Source: Rosa chinensis
Lineage: Eukaryota; Streptophyta; Magnoliopsida; Rosales; Rosaceae
Direction: 5' to 3'
DNA: 64,000 nucleotides
NCBI RefSeq assembly: GCF_002994745.2
Contig: NC_037090.1
Coordinates: 36,265,001 to 36,329,000 of the forward strand
A program made the position numbers and the translations under genes. This document shows positions 11,651 through 23,005 of this stretch, piece by piece; positions within the stretch are counted from its first letter, which is position 1, and each line of letters starts with the position of its first letter. The notes beneath the pieces were generated by a model, which worked only from the letters and a program-made list of their open reading frames with translations, ran no database searches and had not been told where the DNA came from.

Positions 11651-12137
11651 ATTTTTGTATTGATTTAAATTAATAACGGTTGAGGCTTGACATTGATTTT
11701 ACGTGTTATTTGTGGTCTATTGAGATTTCATGAACTATGATTTTAATGATTTGTGATAAGTTATGACATTGGTTAAATTGATGTTGTTTTCCTTTTCGAA
11801 AGTTTAATTGATTCTTCGAGTCATTTGAATTTGAATTATTGAGAATTTTCTTTTTGAAAAGTTGATGAGTTAAAAATTGTATGAGAGTTAATGAGTTTGG
11901 ATTATGATTTAGAGGAGGTAATTATGTTGTTGCATGCATGCATATTTTGGTAGCCAGTACCCTCTAGGTAATAGTATCTAGTCGGCAATACTCTCTAGAC
12001 AATATTTTGGTTAGCTGTATCCTTTTGACTATATATCAGGTCAGCAGTACCCTCTGATGCATCATCTGGTCAGCAGTACCCTCTAGGTGGCATGAGATGG
12101 TTAGTCGACAGTACCCTCTAACGTGTCATGAGCTGGT
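11651..12137 (+). mobile_element. LTR A, right part
   Basis: Resumes LTR A after the LTR B insertion. The segment ATTGAGATTTCATGAACTAT, the GTTTTCCTTTTCGAAAG motif, the AGAGGAGGTAATTATG block, the GCATGCATGCAT block and the (C)AGTACCCTCTAGG repeats follow the same order as in LTR B read on its own strand. This collinearity is the main support for nesting rather than a simple inverted repeat. The right end of LTR A could not be fixed. Confidence 0.65.
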
Positions 12138-12600
12138 TATGCTTATGTTGTAACCTTTTTAGAGTAGCAGGTGGATTTTAGTTTTTCCATCTTTTATTTT
12201 TCTGCATTATACTTGGGGGTACATTTTTGTCCTATGTTTTTGTAATTTTAGGTTTTTTCATTAATAAAATTTTGCATAAGGGGACGGGCAGTGGGTTCCC
12301 AGAGTGTGGTAGACCCTTCTCCTTTGGGATTGAGGGTGGGACTTGTTTCTTACATCGTCTATCTCCAATGAACTAATATTGTCTAATCCCTTATCGATTT
12401 TAAAATAAAATTAAAAAAGAAAAAAAAAGACCAGAGGAAGAACACAAGATAATCTAACCAATTACCAACCTAAAATTCTAGAGTAGATGCATAGAAATCT
12501 TAGCTCAAAAGCCACCAACTGAGCAGTAATCCACCTCCTGCAATTTGAGATTGTATATATTGCATCGCATTTGAGGTTACCAAACCAAGCATTTAAGCAG
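12138..12600. other. Unassigned intergenic DNA, possibly a retrotransposon 3' tail
   Basis: Contains a TTCATTAATAAAATTTTGCA stretch near 12,260 reminiscent of plant LINE 3' ends, then A-rich sequence near 12,410. No coding similarity was seen. Confidence 0.35.
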
Positions 12601-12603
12601 CTA

Positions 12604-12975
12604 GGAGCATTTTTAGCAATGCTAGCTATTTTTTAGTCAAATTTTAGCTGAAGTGGCTAAAAAGTCATTTTAGCTAGCCACTTTATAATTTACGTCTGCA
12701 TCAATGTTCTATATTTTAGCTAGTTTTGAATTTATATTATTTTTTAAATGAATATTAAATAGTTTAAATGTATTTATAAATTACATAAAATAACTTAAAA
12801 TGAATGTTTTAAATTATAGAGAGCCACATCCCGCTCTCTATATTTAGGAGCGAGATAGTTAAAAGTTATAATAAAGAGTCACTTAGGAGTCTGGTGTAGC
12901 TACTAAAATATATAAAAAGCTAAATATGCTCTCCAAAATAGCTAAGGAGCCACAATAGACAGTTTGTTAAAGATG
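12604..12975. mobile_element. MITE-like element, ~370 bp
   Basis: The left end GAGCATTTTTAGCAATGCTA is imperfectly mirrored by the right end read inward (CAGCATCTTTAACAAACTG). The interior is AT-rich with paired TAGCTAxxTTT motifs. GAGCATCTTTAGCA-type ends are common in plant MITEs. Target duplication not determined. Confidence 0.5.
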
Positions 12976-13291
12976 CTGTAGGCTCTTTTTTTTGTTTTTT
13001 TTTAATTATTTTATTTTTTAATATTAGTTTCTTTCTCATTTCACTGATCATATAATATTAGTGAAATTTAAATATGTCATTTTCACGTTTTCGGTTACTC
13101 TAATTAACCAAAATGTTACAACTCACCAAGATTTTAAATTTCGATCTACGAATTGTGGATCTGTATCCTGGTTAATCAATGATCCATCCCATTTTGTAAT
13201 GATGAAACAATCCCGGGACACACAGACACCGTAGTGGAACTATGGTAAAGTGATCAATAATTAATCTTCCATCATCATCCCATCCTGGCTA

Positions 13292-13338
<47 letters not shown>
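13292..13338. repeat. (TA)n microsatellite
   Basis: About 47 bases of uninterrupted TA dinucleotide. Confidence 0.95.
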
Positions 13339-13339
<1 letters not shown>

Positions 13340-13624
13340 CACCAATTAAAATCAAAAAGGTATTTCAGTCAGCTTTTTTCATAGGGTACACACTAACAGC
13401 ACGGCAAGAATATTTTGAAATGCATACCGACCAATAATGCTTGCGTACCATACAGTAGCTAGCTTAATATGAATTTTCAGTTCAATGCTTTTACTAATAG
13501 CTGTAGCTGCAAACCCCCGCCGCCCCCCCCAACCTTCCTTTATTTATTTATGGGACCATCCTTATTTTGTAGGACGCTGGTGCAAAATAAAAATCTAACT
13601 ATAGATTTGTCTTGTCGACACTTT

Positions 13625-14065
13625 TAGGTGGATTTGTCTTTTGCCCTATCGTCTTACAAATTAATAATGGTCTACTTCGGATCACATATTGATGAAGGAC
13701 ATAGTAGTTTTAAGTGTACGTGTAGCCTAAAAAACTGAGATGGACATCTTTATGTAGATTTGTCTTTTGCCCTACTGCCTTACAAATTAATGATTGTCTA
13801 GTTCCATTCACACATTTATGAAGGACATAGCAGTATTGCAGTAACCTAAAAAATTGAGATTGCATACCTTTAGATATATTTCTCTTTTGTCCTACCGTCT
13901 CACAAATTAATGATGGTCTAATTCCAATCACATATTGATGAAGGACAGCAGTTTTAGGTCTCCATGACTCCATGTAACCCATACAAACTAAGAGGACATT
14001 TAAGGATGGTCCATTTCCCATACTTTTGCTCCACCGTCCTACAAATTAAGGATGGTCCATTTCTC
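13625..14065. repeat. Tandem repeat, ~120-126 bp units, about 3.5 copies
   Basis: The phrase GATTTGTCTTTTGCCCTA recurs at about 13,631 and 13,757 and as a variant at 13,877. Each is followed by ACAAATTAATxATxGTCTA and TGATGAAGGACATAG(T/C)AG. The last copy is partial (CCGTCCTACAAATTAAGGAT). Open frames through the array owe their length to the periodicity. Confidence 0.85.
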
Positions 14066-15035
14066 ATACTTTTGAAACCAAAAATGTAATACACGTATTA
14101 TAAACTATATATATATATATATATCTCGTATTTTAAACATATTATTGAAAAAAAATTAATATTTTGAAATTAAAATATTAATTAATTAACTAAAAATATT
14201 TTACCAAACTATTTAATAAAAATGTTCGAATAATACATGTACATATTTTTTGCATATTTTACATATCCCCTATTGTATTCACTAACTACTACAATCTATC
14301 ACTTCCTGAAACTCGTTATTTTCATTTTAGACAAAATTAAAAGACATTATATTTCCCAGTCTTAATTAGAATGACATTCCCCCTAATTAAACTGGGGAGT
14401 TGTATAAACCATATGCATCATCGATCGATCTGTAATTAAAATGGATGAAAACAAGAAAAGAGCTATTGGTGATCAAGGTCCAAATTACCATAAAGGAAAT
14501 TACATCTCAACGGTTCTATTGTTTTGATGGATAGAATAACCTACCTGGATTAGCTTTTTGGGAGATTTCTAAAAGAACAATTTGGAACACGTTTACTGCA
14601 TGTAATCGTTCTTTCACTTCTTTGATATATATAATATCGCGCGCACATCGAAAGTTGGAACAGAATAATAAGTGATCTGAGAGCATAAGTGGGAGAAGCA
14701 CATATAAATATTTGTCGCATTACTCACATGGAAATGGACCCGTTTCTGTATCATTATATACAACAAAAGAGATTGACATTATTGTTTCTTCCCTTTGTTT
14801 TTTTGTTCTTTTTAGCAGAGAACTTGTGGAGTTTCAGAAAATGGAGGACAAACTAATTTGATAAAGGCTGCAAGGAGCTACAGAAGATGAAAAGCCGAAT
14901 ATTAATAATTGTTTGGCAACCAGAGGAGGACAGCAGTGCTAGCTTTAACTACGGGAATAATAACGTGGAAGCCTGGAAGGGATGGATCATATAAGAGTTA
15001 TAATTGTGAGAGATGGATTGATAGATCCAACGACC
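14066..15035. other. AT-rich intergenic DNA, no gene found
   Basis: Short AT microsatellite near 14,107-14,124, otherwise unstructured AT-rich sequence. No coding similarity recognised. Confidence 0.6.
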
Positions 15036-15660
15036 GCACATTTGATGTGGCAATAACTACAATATTGTACGTGAACGCATGTTTTTAGTAAAGTTACTTT
15101 ATGTGAAAAGAAAGGAATATCATTGATTTTTAATGGCACTCGGAAGAAGAAAAAGAAAGGACGGGATGAGGAGGAACTGGGTTAGGTTTTTTTTTTTGTT
15201 TTAAAAAATCTTCTCCTCATTTAGTTATTTGAGAGAACTAAAGATAATTCTCAAATGACGTGACATTTGATGTGGCAATAATATGGTACGTGAGCATATT
15301 TTCGTTAAATTTACTTTATGTGAAAAGAAATAAACATCATTGAGTTTTAGTGGAACTCGGAAGAAGAAAAAGAAAGGAGGCGATGAGGAGGATCGAAATG
15401 GGTTAGGTTTTTTTTTTTTGTTTTTTCTTCTTCTCATTTAGTCATTTGAGAGAACTAAAGATAATTCTCAAATGACATGACATTTGATGTGGCAATAATA
15501 TGGTACGTGAACATATTTTCGTTAAATTTACTTTATGTGAAAAGAAATAAACATCATTGAGTTTTAATGGAACTCGGAAGAAGAAAACAAAGGGAGGGGA
15601 TGAAGAGGAACTGGGTTAGGTTTTTATTCTTATTTAATCATTTGAGAGAAATTATCAAAT
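15036..15660. repeat. Tandem triplication, ~216-226 bp unit
   Basis: TTTGATGTGGCAATAA occurs at about 15,041, 15,267 and 15,483. Each is followed by GTACGTGA(A/G)C, the AAATTTACTTTATGTGAAAA block, a GGAACTCGGAAGAAGAAAA block and GGGTTAGGTTTTT. Units 2 and 3 are very similar; unit 1 is more diverged. No gene is recognised. Confidence 0.9.
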
Positions 15661-16531
15661 GTATTAGATTGGATATAAGGTATAAAATGAGGTAACTACA
15701 GTTAGTACTTGATTAAGCGGATTGCGGTTGGATCATTTTAATCAATTGTTCAGTATTTTTTTTTTTTTTCAACACAATTGGGATGTGACTCAGCTATTAA
15801 AGAATAAAGCTATAGTATGTTAGCATTTCGCATACACATCATATTTAATGTAATATTTATCACTTTGAGGACTCATGTACGTTATAACTAGAAAAAATTT
15901 CTAAATTAAGATAAATAAGGTCTTCATTAGAGTAAAGTAAGTAACTAGAAAAAAGTCTTCATTAAGGTAAATAAGATCATCGTTAGATTAAAATAGGTTC
16001 TCATTTGGTTTTAAAAGTGGTAGTTGTACGTATTGTCATATGTTAATATATTGTAGAATTTCTCACTAAGTTTATAGAATATGGACAATTATTGAAGGAG
16101 ATTAACAATCCGGATCCGGATCTAGCTTCTCTATTGTCTAAAGTTACGTGAATTTCATAAAATCACCATCTTTCATCTAAGCTAAGTATCTAATTACGGA
16201 TAAAAGAATGACCATGTCTACCATCAACGTTAACTCCAACTCCCCAGAAATATGTTAACAAACATGGATGAACTGGACGTGAAATCTAGATTTCATGAGA
16301 GTTTTTACAGATTAATTGGATCAATCGCTCTATAGAATTGTAGTCTCCTATTCTTTGAATAGTTTTCCTCTCTTTCAGTCCCCCTGCAAGATCGATCAAA
16401 TGGGTGTTTAGATTTGAATACTACAGGAAACTTTATTTAGTTTTGTTTCTGCTGGAAGAAAGAATTCGATTTGGCAACTATATATCCATTCAATCGCAAA
16501 AGGATTTTGGCCTTGGACCCATTCTTCTACT
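15661..16531. other. Intergenic DNA, nothing recognised
   Basis: AT-rich sequence. Short direct repeats of AAAAAGTCTTCATTA(A/G) type occur near 15,890-15,990. No coding similarity. Confidence 0.55.
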
Positions 16532-16725
16532 CAGTGGCGGAACTAGAGAGTTCCATTGGGGGGGGGGGGGGCCGAACAATTATGAAAAATGTTATGGGGG
16601 GGCCAATCTCATAGTTCTTGTCTAAATCATATTAAATCTATACACTAATTACATGTGCCCATGTGTGCAATTGAAAAGTTTGGGGGGCCAGGGCCACCAC
16701 CGGCCCCTTAATAGTTCTGCCACTG
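16532..16725. mobile_element. hAT-type MITE, 194 bp
   Basis: Left end CAGTGGCGGAACTA and right end read inward CAGTGGCAGAACTA form a 14-bp inverted repeat of the CAGTGGCGGA class common in plant hAT MITEs. It is flanked by CTTCTACT (16524-16531) and CTTCTAAT (16726-16733), an 8-bp duplication with one change, as expected for hAT. It holds a 13-14 base G run near 16,559. Confidence 0.88.
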
Positions 16726-16733
16726 CTTCTAAT

Positions 16734-17371
16734 CCTTGATGTTTATCTGCTTTCATACATAAGAGTTGATGACTTTGCTTGTATGCAGCCTATTTATTAT
16801 GAATGTTTGATCATCTTTTGTTTTGATGATTCTATATATACTGATGTATGCCAAACTTCGAATGAAAGATGAGAATTCTTCTGTAGTAGAAATTAGTACC
16901 CAGAGCCCATAAAATTAAAGGAGTCTTAACTTCATCTTCAAGTTATAGAGTGTAAACTTATTAAAAAGGAAATTGTAACATTCTGAATAATTTCATTCTT
17001 GTATTAATGGAACATTTCCATTGAAGAACATAACTAAGAGGCTAAGAGTCTAGATAAACAACTTAAGTTAACGTCACTTAATAGCGAAGATAATTAAAAT
17101 TAGACTCCAAACACACCCTATGGGTGTGGATAATTACGTGGGAAGTTATTCTACAGAATGTGGAGAAAACTGCTGCACATATTTTGTTTTTTATTTTTGA
17201 TTTTTTTTTTGTTAAATTTCTTTTGTTTTTCTTTTATTTGTGAATTGACCATTTTGTCTTTCTCAAATATTTCAGTTCAAATGTTTTTTAATATTTGAGG
17301 GATATTTTGGTAAATTTTTTCTGTTTTGGCTGACAAACTCTCTTCTCTTAATAATAGTATAGATTCTTAAG
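16734..17371. other. AT-rich intergenic DNA
   Basis: No coding similarity or repeat structure recognised. A GTTTTT/CTTTT-rich stretch lies near 17,180-17,235. Confidence 0.55.
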
Positions 17372-17604
17372 GAGAGTTTCTATTGAGACCTCCAAATCTG
17401 CTCACTTGACCTCACTCTATTGTGAATTATTAAATGACATATATAACCTACTATAAAATGACTATTAAGGACAATAATTATACAAAAAAAATTTGTTATA
17501 TTTATTTTCTCTAGACTTACCAATTCAATAATATTAGATTGCATTCTTTATTATTTTCCCTATTTATTTTCATTTTCCAATTTCACTACATACTCATTAA
17601 AGCA

Positions 17605-17650
<46 letters not shown>

Positions 17651-18240
17651 GAAATAAAACTATGATAAAGATAAAAATGTATGATATGTATATTGAACGC
17701 ATATTGGTTAGGGAGAACAAAATAAATTGTATTATGCCCTAAATCTAAATCTATCCATTATATTTGTAAAAAGAAGAAGAAAAAAAAAGAGCTAGCAAAT
17801 AAAAATATTTAAATAATTAATCATAAGGTACAGAAAATAGAGAGACATTAAGAAAAAATGATTAATCTTTATTTTTTTTGAACAGCCAAAAAAGAAAAAG
17901 TAAATAAAAAAAATCACATAATAGTTCATATTATTTATTTTTATTAATTTTTAAAACTCAATACCTTGTGTTTGATTTTTGTTTATTGGATAAGAGATTT
18001 ATGTTGTTTGATTAAGAAATGGAAATGTAATTAAGATTTATAGAGTAATTAAATCATTGAAATGACTAAGTTTTTTATTATAAAGATCTTAGTTTGTTTG
18101 TAAATTAATTATATGAGTGAGGTTATTTGAGGAACTTTAGTGAGGTTTAATGAGTAAATTTAGTATTTGAAAATTTGATAGGAGGTGTAGAAAGCATAGA
18201 GGTCAAGTGAGCAAATTTGGAGGTTCCAATAGAAAAACTC
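17372..18240. mobile_element. Non-autonomous Mutator-like element, 869 bp, exact 9-bp TSD
   Basis: Left end GAGAGTTTCTATTGAGACCT pairs with the right end read inward (GAGTTTTTCTATTGGAACCT), continuing through CCAAAT(C/T)TGCTCACTTGACC. Both sides carry ATTCTTAAG (17363-17371 and 18241-18249), a perfect 9-bp duplication, the length typical of Mutator-like elements. There is no transposase. It contains a (TA)n run at 17,611-17,648. A truncated relative in the opposite direction is at about 40,640-41,128. Confidence 0.9.
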
Positions 18241-18301
18241 ATTCTTAAGTATCTATATTAGTTGACATGACCACTTCTTTGTCCGTTAGATTAGATGAAA
18301 G

Positions 18302-19067
18302 TAGGGGTCATCATGGGCCGGGCTAGGCCCGGCCCTACCCTAAATTTTAGGGCTTAGGGTCGGGTCGGGCCGGGCCTAGTCAAAGTCAACAAAATTTAGG
18401 GCCGGGTAGGGTCGGGCCGGGGCTTAAATATACTAACCCTTACCCGCCCGAAAAGCCCGATCGCTAGGGCCGAAAGGGCCTGGTCGGGCCGGCCTTCCAA
18501 ATAGGGCCAAATAGGGCCGAAATGGGCCGAAAAGGGCCTTAGTTTGTTTAACAAAAAAAAAAAACATTATTTTTCTTCTTCTCAAAATATGGCTCAATGG
18601 TATATATAGGTAATAAAAAACTCATTGTTTTTTATTGAGCATATTTAATACATACACACACACATATATAGGAATTAACTTATAACATTTATTAATATTA
18701 GTTAAGGTGGTTATATTCAATTAACAATCTATATGAATCTCCCAATATTAATTGTTGTGTAACAAAAAAATAGAAATTAAAGAAAACAAAACTTATGAAA
18801 TCAATTACAAAGAAACAGATAAATTGCATATTATAAAAAAAAGAGAAATATAATTAAAAAATAGAAAAAATAAAGAATTATTAGGGCTTATTCGGGCAGG
18901 CCTAAAGGGCCGGGCCGGGCTTAGCCCTAACGGGCTCAAACGGGCTGGGCCGGGCTTCATTTTCATGGCCCATACCGTACCCTATTTTAGAAAGAGCCGG
19001 GCAGGGTCTGGCTTCGGCCCTACGGGCCAGGCGGGTTTAGGGCCAAAGGGCCAAATGATGACCCCTA
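18302..19067. mobile_element. Non-autonomous hAT-like element, 766 bp, exact 8-bp TSD
   Basis: Ends TAGGGGTCATCAT and, in inverse, ATGATGACCCCTA. Flanked on both sides by GATGAAAG (18294-18301 and 19068-19075), a perfect 8-bp duplication as made by hAT transposases. Both subterminal regions are dense in GGGCCGGGC / GGCCCGGCCC motifs in opposite directions, which gives strong potential to fold back. The middle is AT-rich with no coding frame. Confidence 0.92.
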
Positions 19068-19075
19068 GATGAAAG

Positions 19076-19614
19076 ATTGTAATTTTTTGAAATTTATGGA
19101 ACTTTAGAGGAACTGGATCCAATATTCATGTGCTTTTTATCCCTTAAGCTCTTAGATTTCTTATTTATTTTGGCAACGAATGAAGTAAGCAAGCAAATGA
19201 TAGAGCTTAACTTTACCTTGATTAGCCCCTACGATGATCTAAATAATACAACCCAGTTGTGCTATATTGCTTAAAATTTATATTAAAGTCATTCCCAAAT
19301 AAGTTAAAAAATAATCTTCTCAACTTTGATTTTCTTTACCTGAAATTCATTTATTTTGGTTGGCTTATCACTGATAATATTTTGACGGCTCTTAAGTTGA
19401 TGCATTATCTATTAAACAATGACATACAAATAGAAGTAAGCACCCACTTATGAGTTATATTTTCTTTTATTACTCATCTAAATGTGAAATTAATGAAACC
19501 AATTCCCAAATCAAAAATAAAATAATTCAATACCCTCATCAGAGAATTGGTCATTCAACTAATAATCCAATCGGAATCTTTGTGAATTTCGATGGAAAAA
19601 TTGAGCAATTGACG
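19076..19614. other. AT-rich intergenic DNA
   Basis: Short open frames (for example 19,259-19,453) without recognisable similarity. Read as non-coding. Confidence 0.5.
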
Positions 19615-20574
19615 ATGTGTGTCACGCCCCTGATTTTTAACACAAATAAAAATCGATATATAATCTCATAATTATACATGCGTGAATGTTCAGTCATCAA
19701 TTTCAATACCTGGAAACTTTTTCCTTTTAAACTACACACATATTGATGCCCTGAACCTACTATGTCAATATTGACCCACTCCACATAGTCATATATTACA
19801 CAAGCTTACGAATTAAATTGTCAACAACAAGATAAAACGTAAATGCTCCTCAGAGCTCACTACAAGTGGAAGTCTTTATAATGGTAAAGTCACAAAATTG
19901 GTTTCCTACCGTAATGCTGCCAGCACGCCACCTTAGGTTCAGCCACGATTACCCTGACCTGCAGGATTAACCCCTACACCGTTTGAATGGTGCACCGGGT
20001 TGCCACACAACAAACCCGGTAAGCTTTTGCAAGCCCGTATGAGTAAACTCAAAACCACAAAACAGAAACACATTCTTAACTCACCTCAACCTAACCACGT
20101 TTAGCAATTAACTCACAACTACAACCATCTGTTTCAAAATTTTCCATAACATGCTTATGTAGGTCAACTCGTGACTAAACTTCATGCTCAGATTCTCAAC
20201 CTAGCATCCCATTACACAAATTCCCTATTAAACAAAACCTCCTCAGATAATGTTTGGAAATCCCTTGACGCACAACAGCAAATCACAAGGATCACACTCG
20301 TTTCATTCCCACCGAAAACCTTTGTCATCAACACGACATCAAGGTGAAAACAATGAATCACCTTCCTATCATCACACAAAGCACAATCGTCACACTATAG
20401 TCTTCAAGATAAATCAAACCATCAATCAATAAAATCAAGAAGAAACAAGGCAATCACAATTCAAAACAAGTCATAGAAATCATCATAACCCCACACTCTG
20501 ACATCTATAGGTAGCTCTGACTATCACAGCAGTCCTCTCGATCTTTGTTAACTTAATAACAATTCAACTCCGCT

Positions 20575-21035
20575 ACCGAGCTGCCATCACACAGATTGCG
20601 ATCATCCAACAAATCATCACACAGATATCGCTGATCATCACACAGATAGCGATCATCCAACTAATCATCACACAGATATCGCCAGTCATCACACAGATAT
20701 CGCTGATTATCACACAGATAGCGATCATCCAACTAATCATCACACAGATATCGCCAGTCATCACACAGATAGCGATCATCTCACAGATTCATTACACATA
20801 TATCGCCGGTCATCACACAGATATCGCTGGTCATCACACAGATAGCGATCATCCAACTGATCATCACACAGATAACAATCATCACAAAGACTTATTGCTA
20901 GTCACCACACAGATAGCAATCATCACACAAACTTCACCAATTTTTCACACAGATATCCCTACACAAGCTTTACATGATAATCATCACAAAGATTCATCAC
21001 ATAGATGTCATCAATTCATCACACAGATATTTCTA
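20575..21035. repeat. Minisatellite built on ATCATCACACAGATA
   Basis: Around 20 degenerate units of roughly 18-21 bp (ATCATCACACAGATA plus (T/G)CGC(T/C)GA or GCGATCATCCAAC(T)), grouped into a higher-order pattern of alternating ATATCGC and ATAGCGA units. Units decay toward 21,030. It lies within the 3-kb solo LTR. Confidence 0.9.
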
Positions 21036-21199
21036 CACAAGCTTTACCATATCTTAAATCTCACTTAAAACAGTCATATTAGACCCATGGTATCTCAACC
21101 CATGATATTCTACAATCACAACTCAATACACAATCTCACTATTCTCGAGCAATAATGAACTCATTTCAAATATTGTTCGCCCCACAACGACGCCACCAA

Positions 21200-21201
<2 letters not shown>

Positions 21202-21230
<29 letters not shown>
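21202..21230. repeat. (AT)n microsatellite
   Basis: Uninterrupted AT dinucleotides inside the solo LTR. Confidence 0.9.
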
Positions 21231-21234
<4 letters not shown>

Positions 21235-22657
21235 CAAATATGTATATATACGAAATCATCCACTCAGGAATGTCATTAATACCACTATGGTCACAGTTAA
21301 TCCCATAACTCCAAGACAATATGGTAATTAGGCTCAAAACGAATATCGTGAGATGTACTCACCTTTGAATCCCGCTGCGCCTACACACAATAATCAAGAC
21401 AAGCACAAATCACTGTAATCCGCTCAACACAAGTCTGTCAAGTATCTAAACACATAAGGTCTCGACTTATTAACAATTCACAAATGATTTAAGTCAGAAA
21501 CCCCTGTTTTGAACTAAAATCCCCAAAGTGACACCAATCGAGGCGAAACCACATCCGAGACTTCCCAAAGTCTCTGGAATACTTCCACGATCGATATACC
21601 AAAACCACAAGTCGATCGGAAACTCGAATCCTCACGGATCGAATAAATCGACCGGTATGAAACCATAAAAATCATAACAAATCCATACGAACTCCAAAAT
21701 TTGCACATTATATATCGAAACGCTCGTATCAACGAGTAGAACATATATAATACCCAAAAAAATTACCTATATGGCCGGAAAGCCACCAGAACGCCGCCGC
21801 CGCCGGCCAAAACTCAATATTTCACAAAACTCCCAACATCAAAGCTGTTCATCTAAGCATGCTTGTGAATTTTCATAACTAGCTTGAAGTTAGAAAACAA
21901 GCATAAAGGGTCTAAAACTACCTCACAAGCTTTGGATTTTTGCTCAATCTGAGTTGAACCGATTTCCACGTAAATCGATCCAAACAAACACCATAGATCG
22001 ATCCAGAAAGCTCCCATGAAGCCAAAGAAGGAAACTTGAAGCCGTGCCGTCGCCGGCGCTACGTTTTCCGGTTGGGTCTGAAAACACCAAAGTGCGCTGC
22101 CTTGCTGCGCCGAACACGGTGGATATCGCCGTTAGAGGATGCCACAGACACGACCAGACGAAGGAGACAAATAAGCTGACCAAGTTTCACGGCCAGAGAT
22201 CACCGGAGCTGCGAGTTCCGACCGGGTCAGATCGCCGGGTTTGGATCGGGTCAGACTGAAGATTTCATTTCTGAAGGAGTTGACCGAGAGAGAAAAGACG
22301 GTTTCCGGAAATGGAAATGGAAATTATGAAGGAATTTTCTGATTTTCTCCATTTATACTAAAACGGAAACTTCTTCCGATAGCCATAACTTTCTCATACA
22401 AACTTCAATTGACGTGAATTACATGTCCACAAACTCATATCGACGCGCTCTACAACTTTCGTGAAGGAAGGTTTTGGAGAATCCCATCGAATGAAAAGTC
22501 AACCTTTGCAACCCCCCTAAAACCATATTCTTCGAATAATTATTCGCCCGAAACACTTCCGCTCCATCCACGAGCCACGAAACCGTCCAATAATCACAAT
22601 TTAGATTCCGGAAAATTCTCGGAAAATAAATACGAATTTCCAGGGCATCACAATGTG

Positions 22658-23005
22658 GTTGGAGAGATACTAACATTGATATCATGTTAAACAACAACTA
22701 GCATGACCCACTATTGCATCATATTAGCCTACTAAATCGAATTGCATGCATGGTTTTAGGTAAAGAAATGTCATTAAAGTTTTATTTCTATACCTAGAAA
22801 ATATTTATTTATGTCCACTAACTCTAACAGTTATCAAATGCTTTTATCTAGGCCTTTGGTTGTACGTTGCCTAGTAGGTAGATTTGATGTCGTCAGGCAT
22901 GCATAGGCATTCGAGAAATAGTGTCCACCGCTTCTATATTTTTCAGTAGGTTACTTGTTTAACATACTTGTATATTATTTCGGTTAACTGTCTAAACTAA
23001 TCTGA
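22658..23005. other. Intergenic DNA, nothing recognised
   Basis: No coding similarity and no obvious repeat. Confidence 0.5.

Larger units (their letters stand above)
19620..22652 (-). mobile_element. Solo LTR, gypsy-type, 3,033 bp, exact 5-bp TSD
   Basis: The left terminus TGTCACGCCC and right terminus GGGCATCACA form TG...CA ends. They are flanked by ATGTG on both sides (19615-19619 and 22653-22657). On the minus strand a TATA-like box (AGTATAAATGG) lies near 22,350, with a GC-rich leader-like segment (21,780-22,260) downstream, so the LTR probably reads minus. No protease, reverse transcriptase or integrase frame is present and no second LTR, hence a solo LTR, unusually long at 3 kb partly because of an internal minisatellite. 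Open frames at 21.5-22.7 kb fall inside it and look fortuitous. Confidence 0.85.

Noticed and set aside
13710..14021. 103-codon minus-strand open frame
   Set aside because: Follows the ~123-bp tandem array; the protein is itself repetitive with no known domain.
20575..21035. Regular short repeats resembling a CRISPR array
   Set aside because: Units are contiguous and degenerate with no unique spacers, within a plant LTR; it is a minisatellite.
21944..22259. Open frames on both strands in a GC-rich segment
   Set aside because: They lie inside the 3-kb solo LTR in its leader-like part, overlap each other and resemble no protein.
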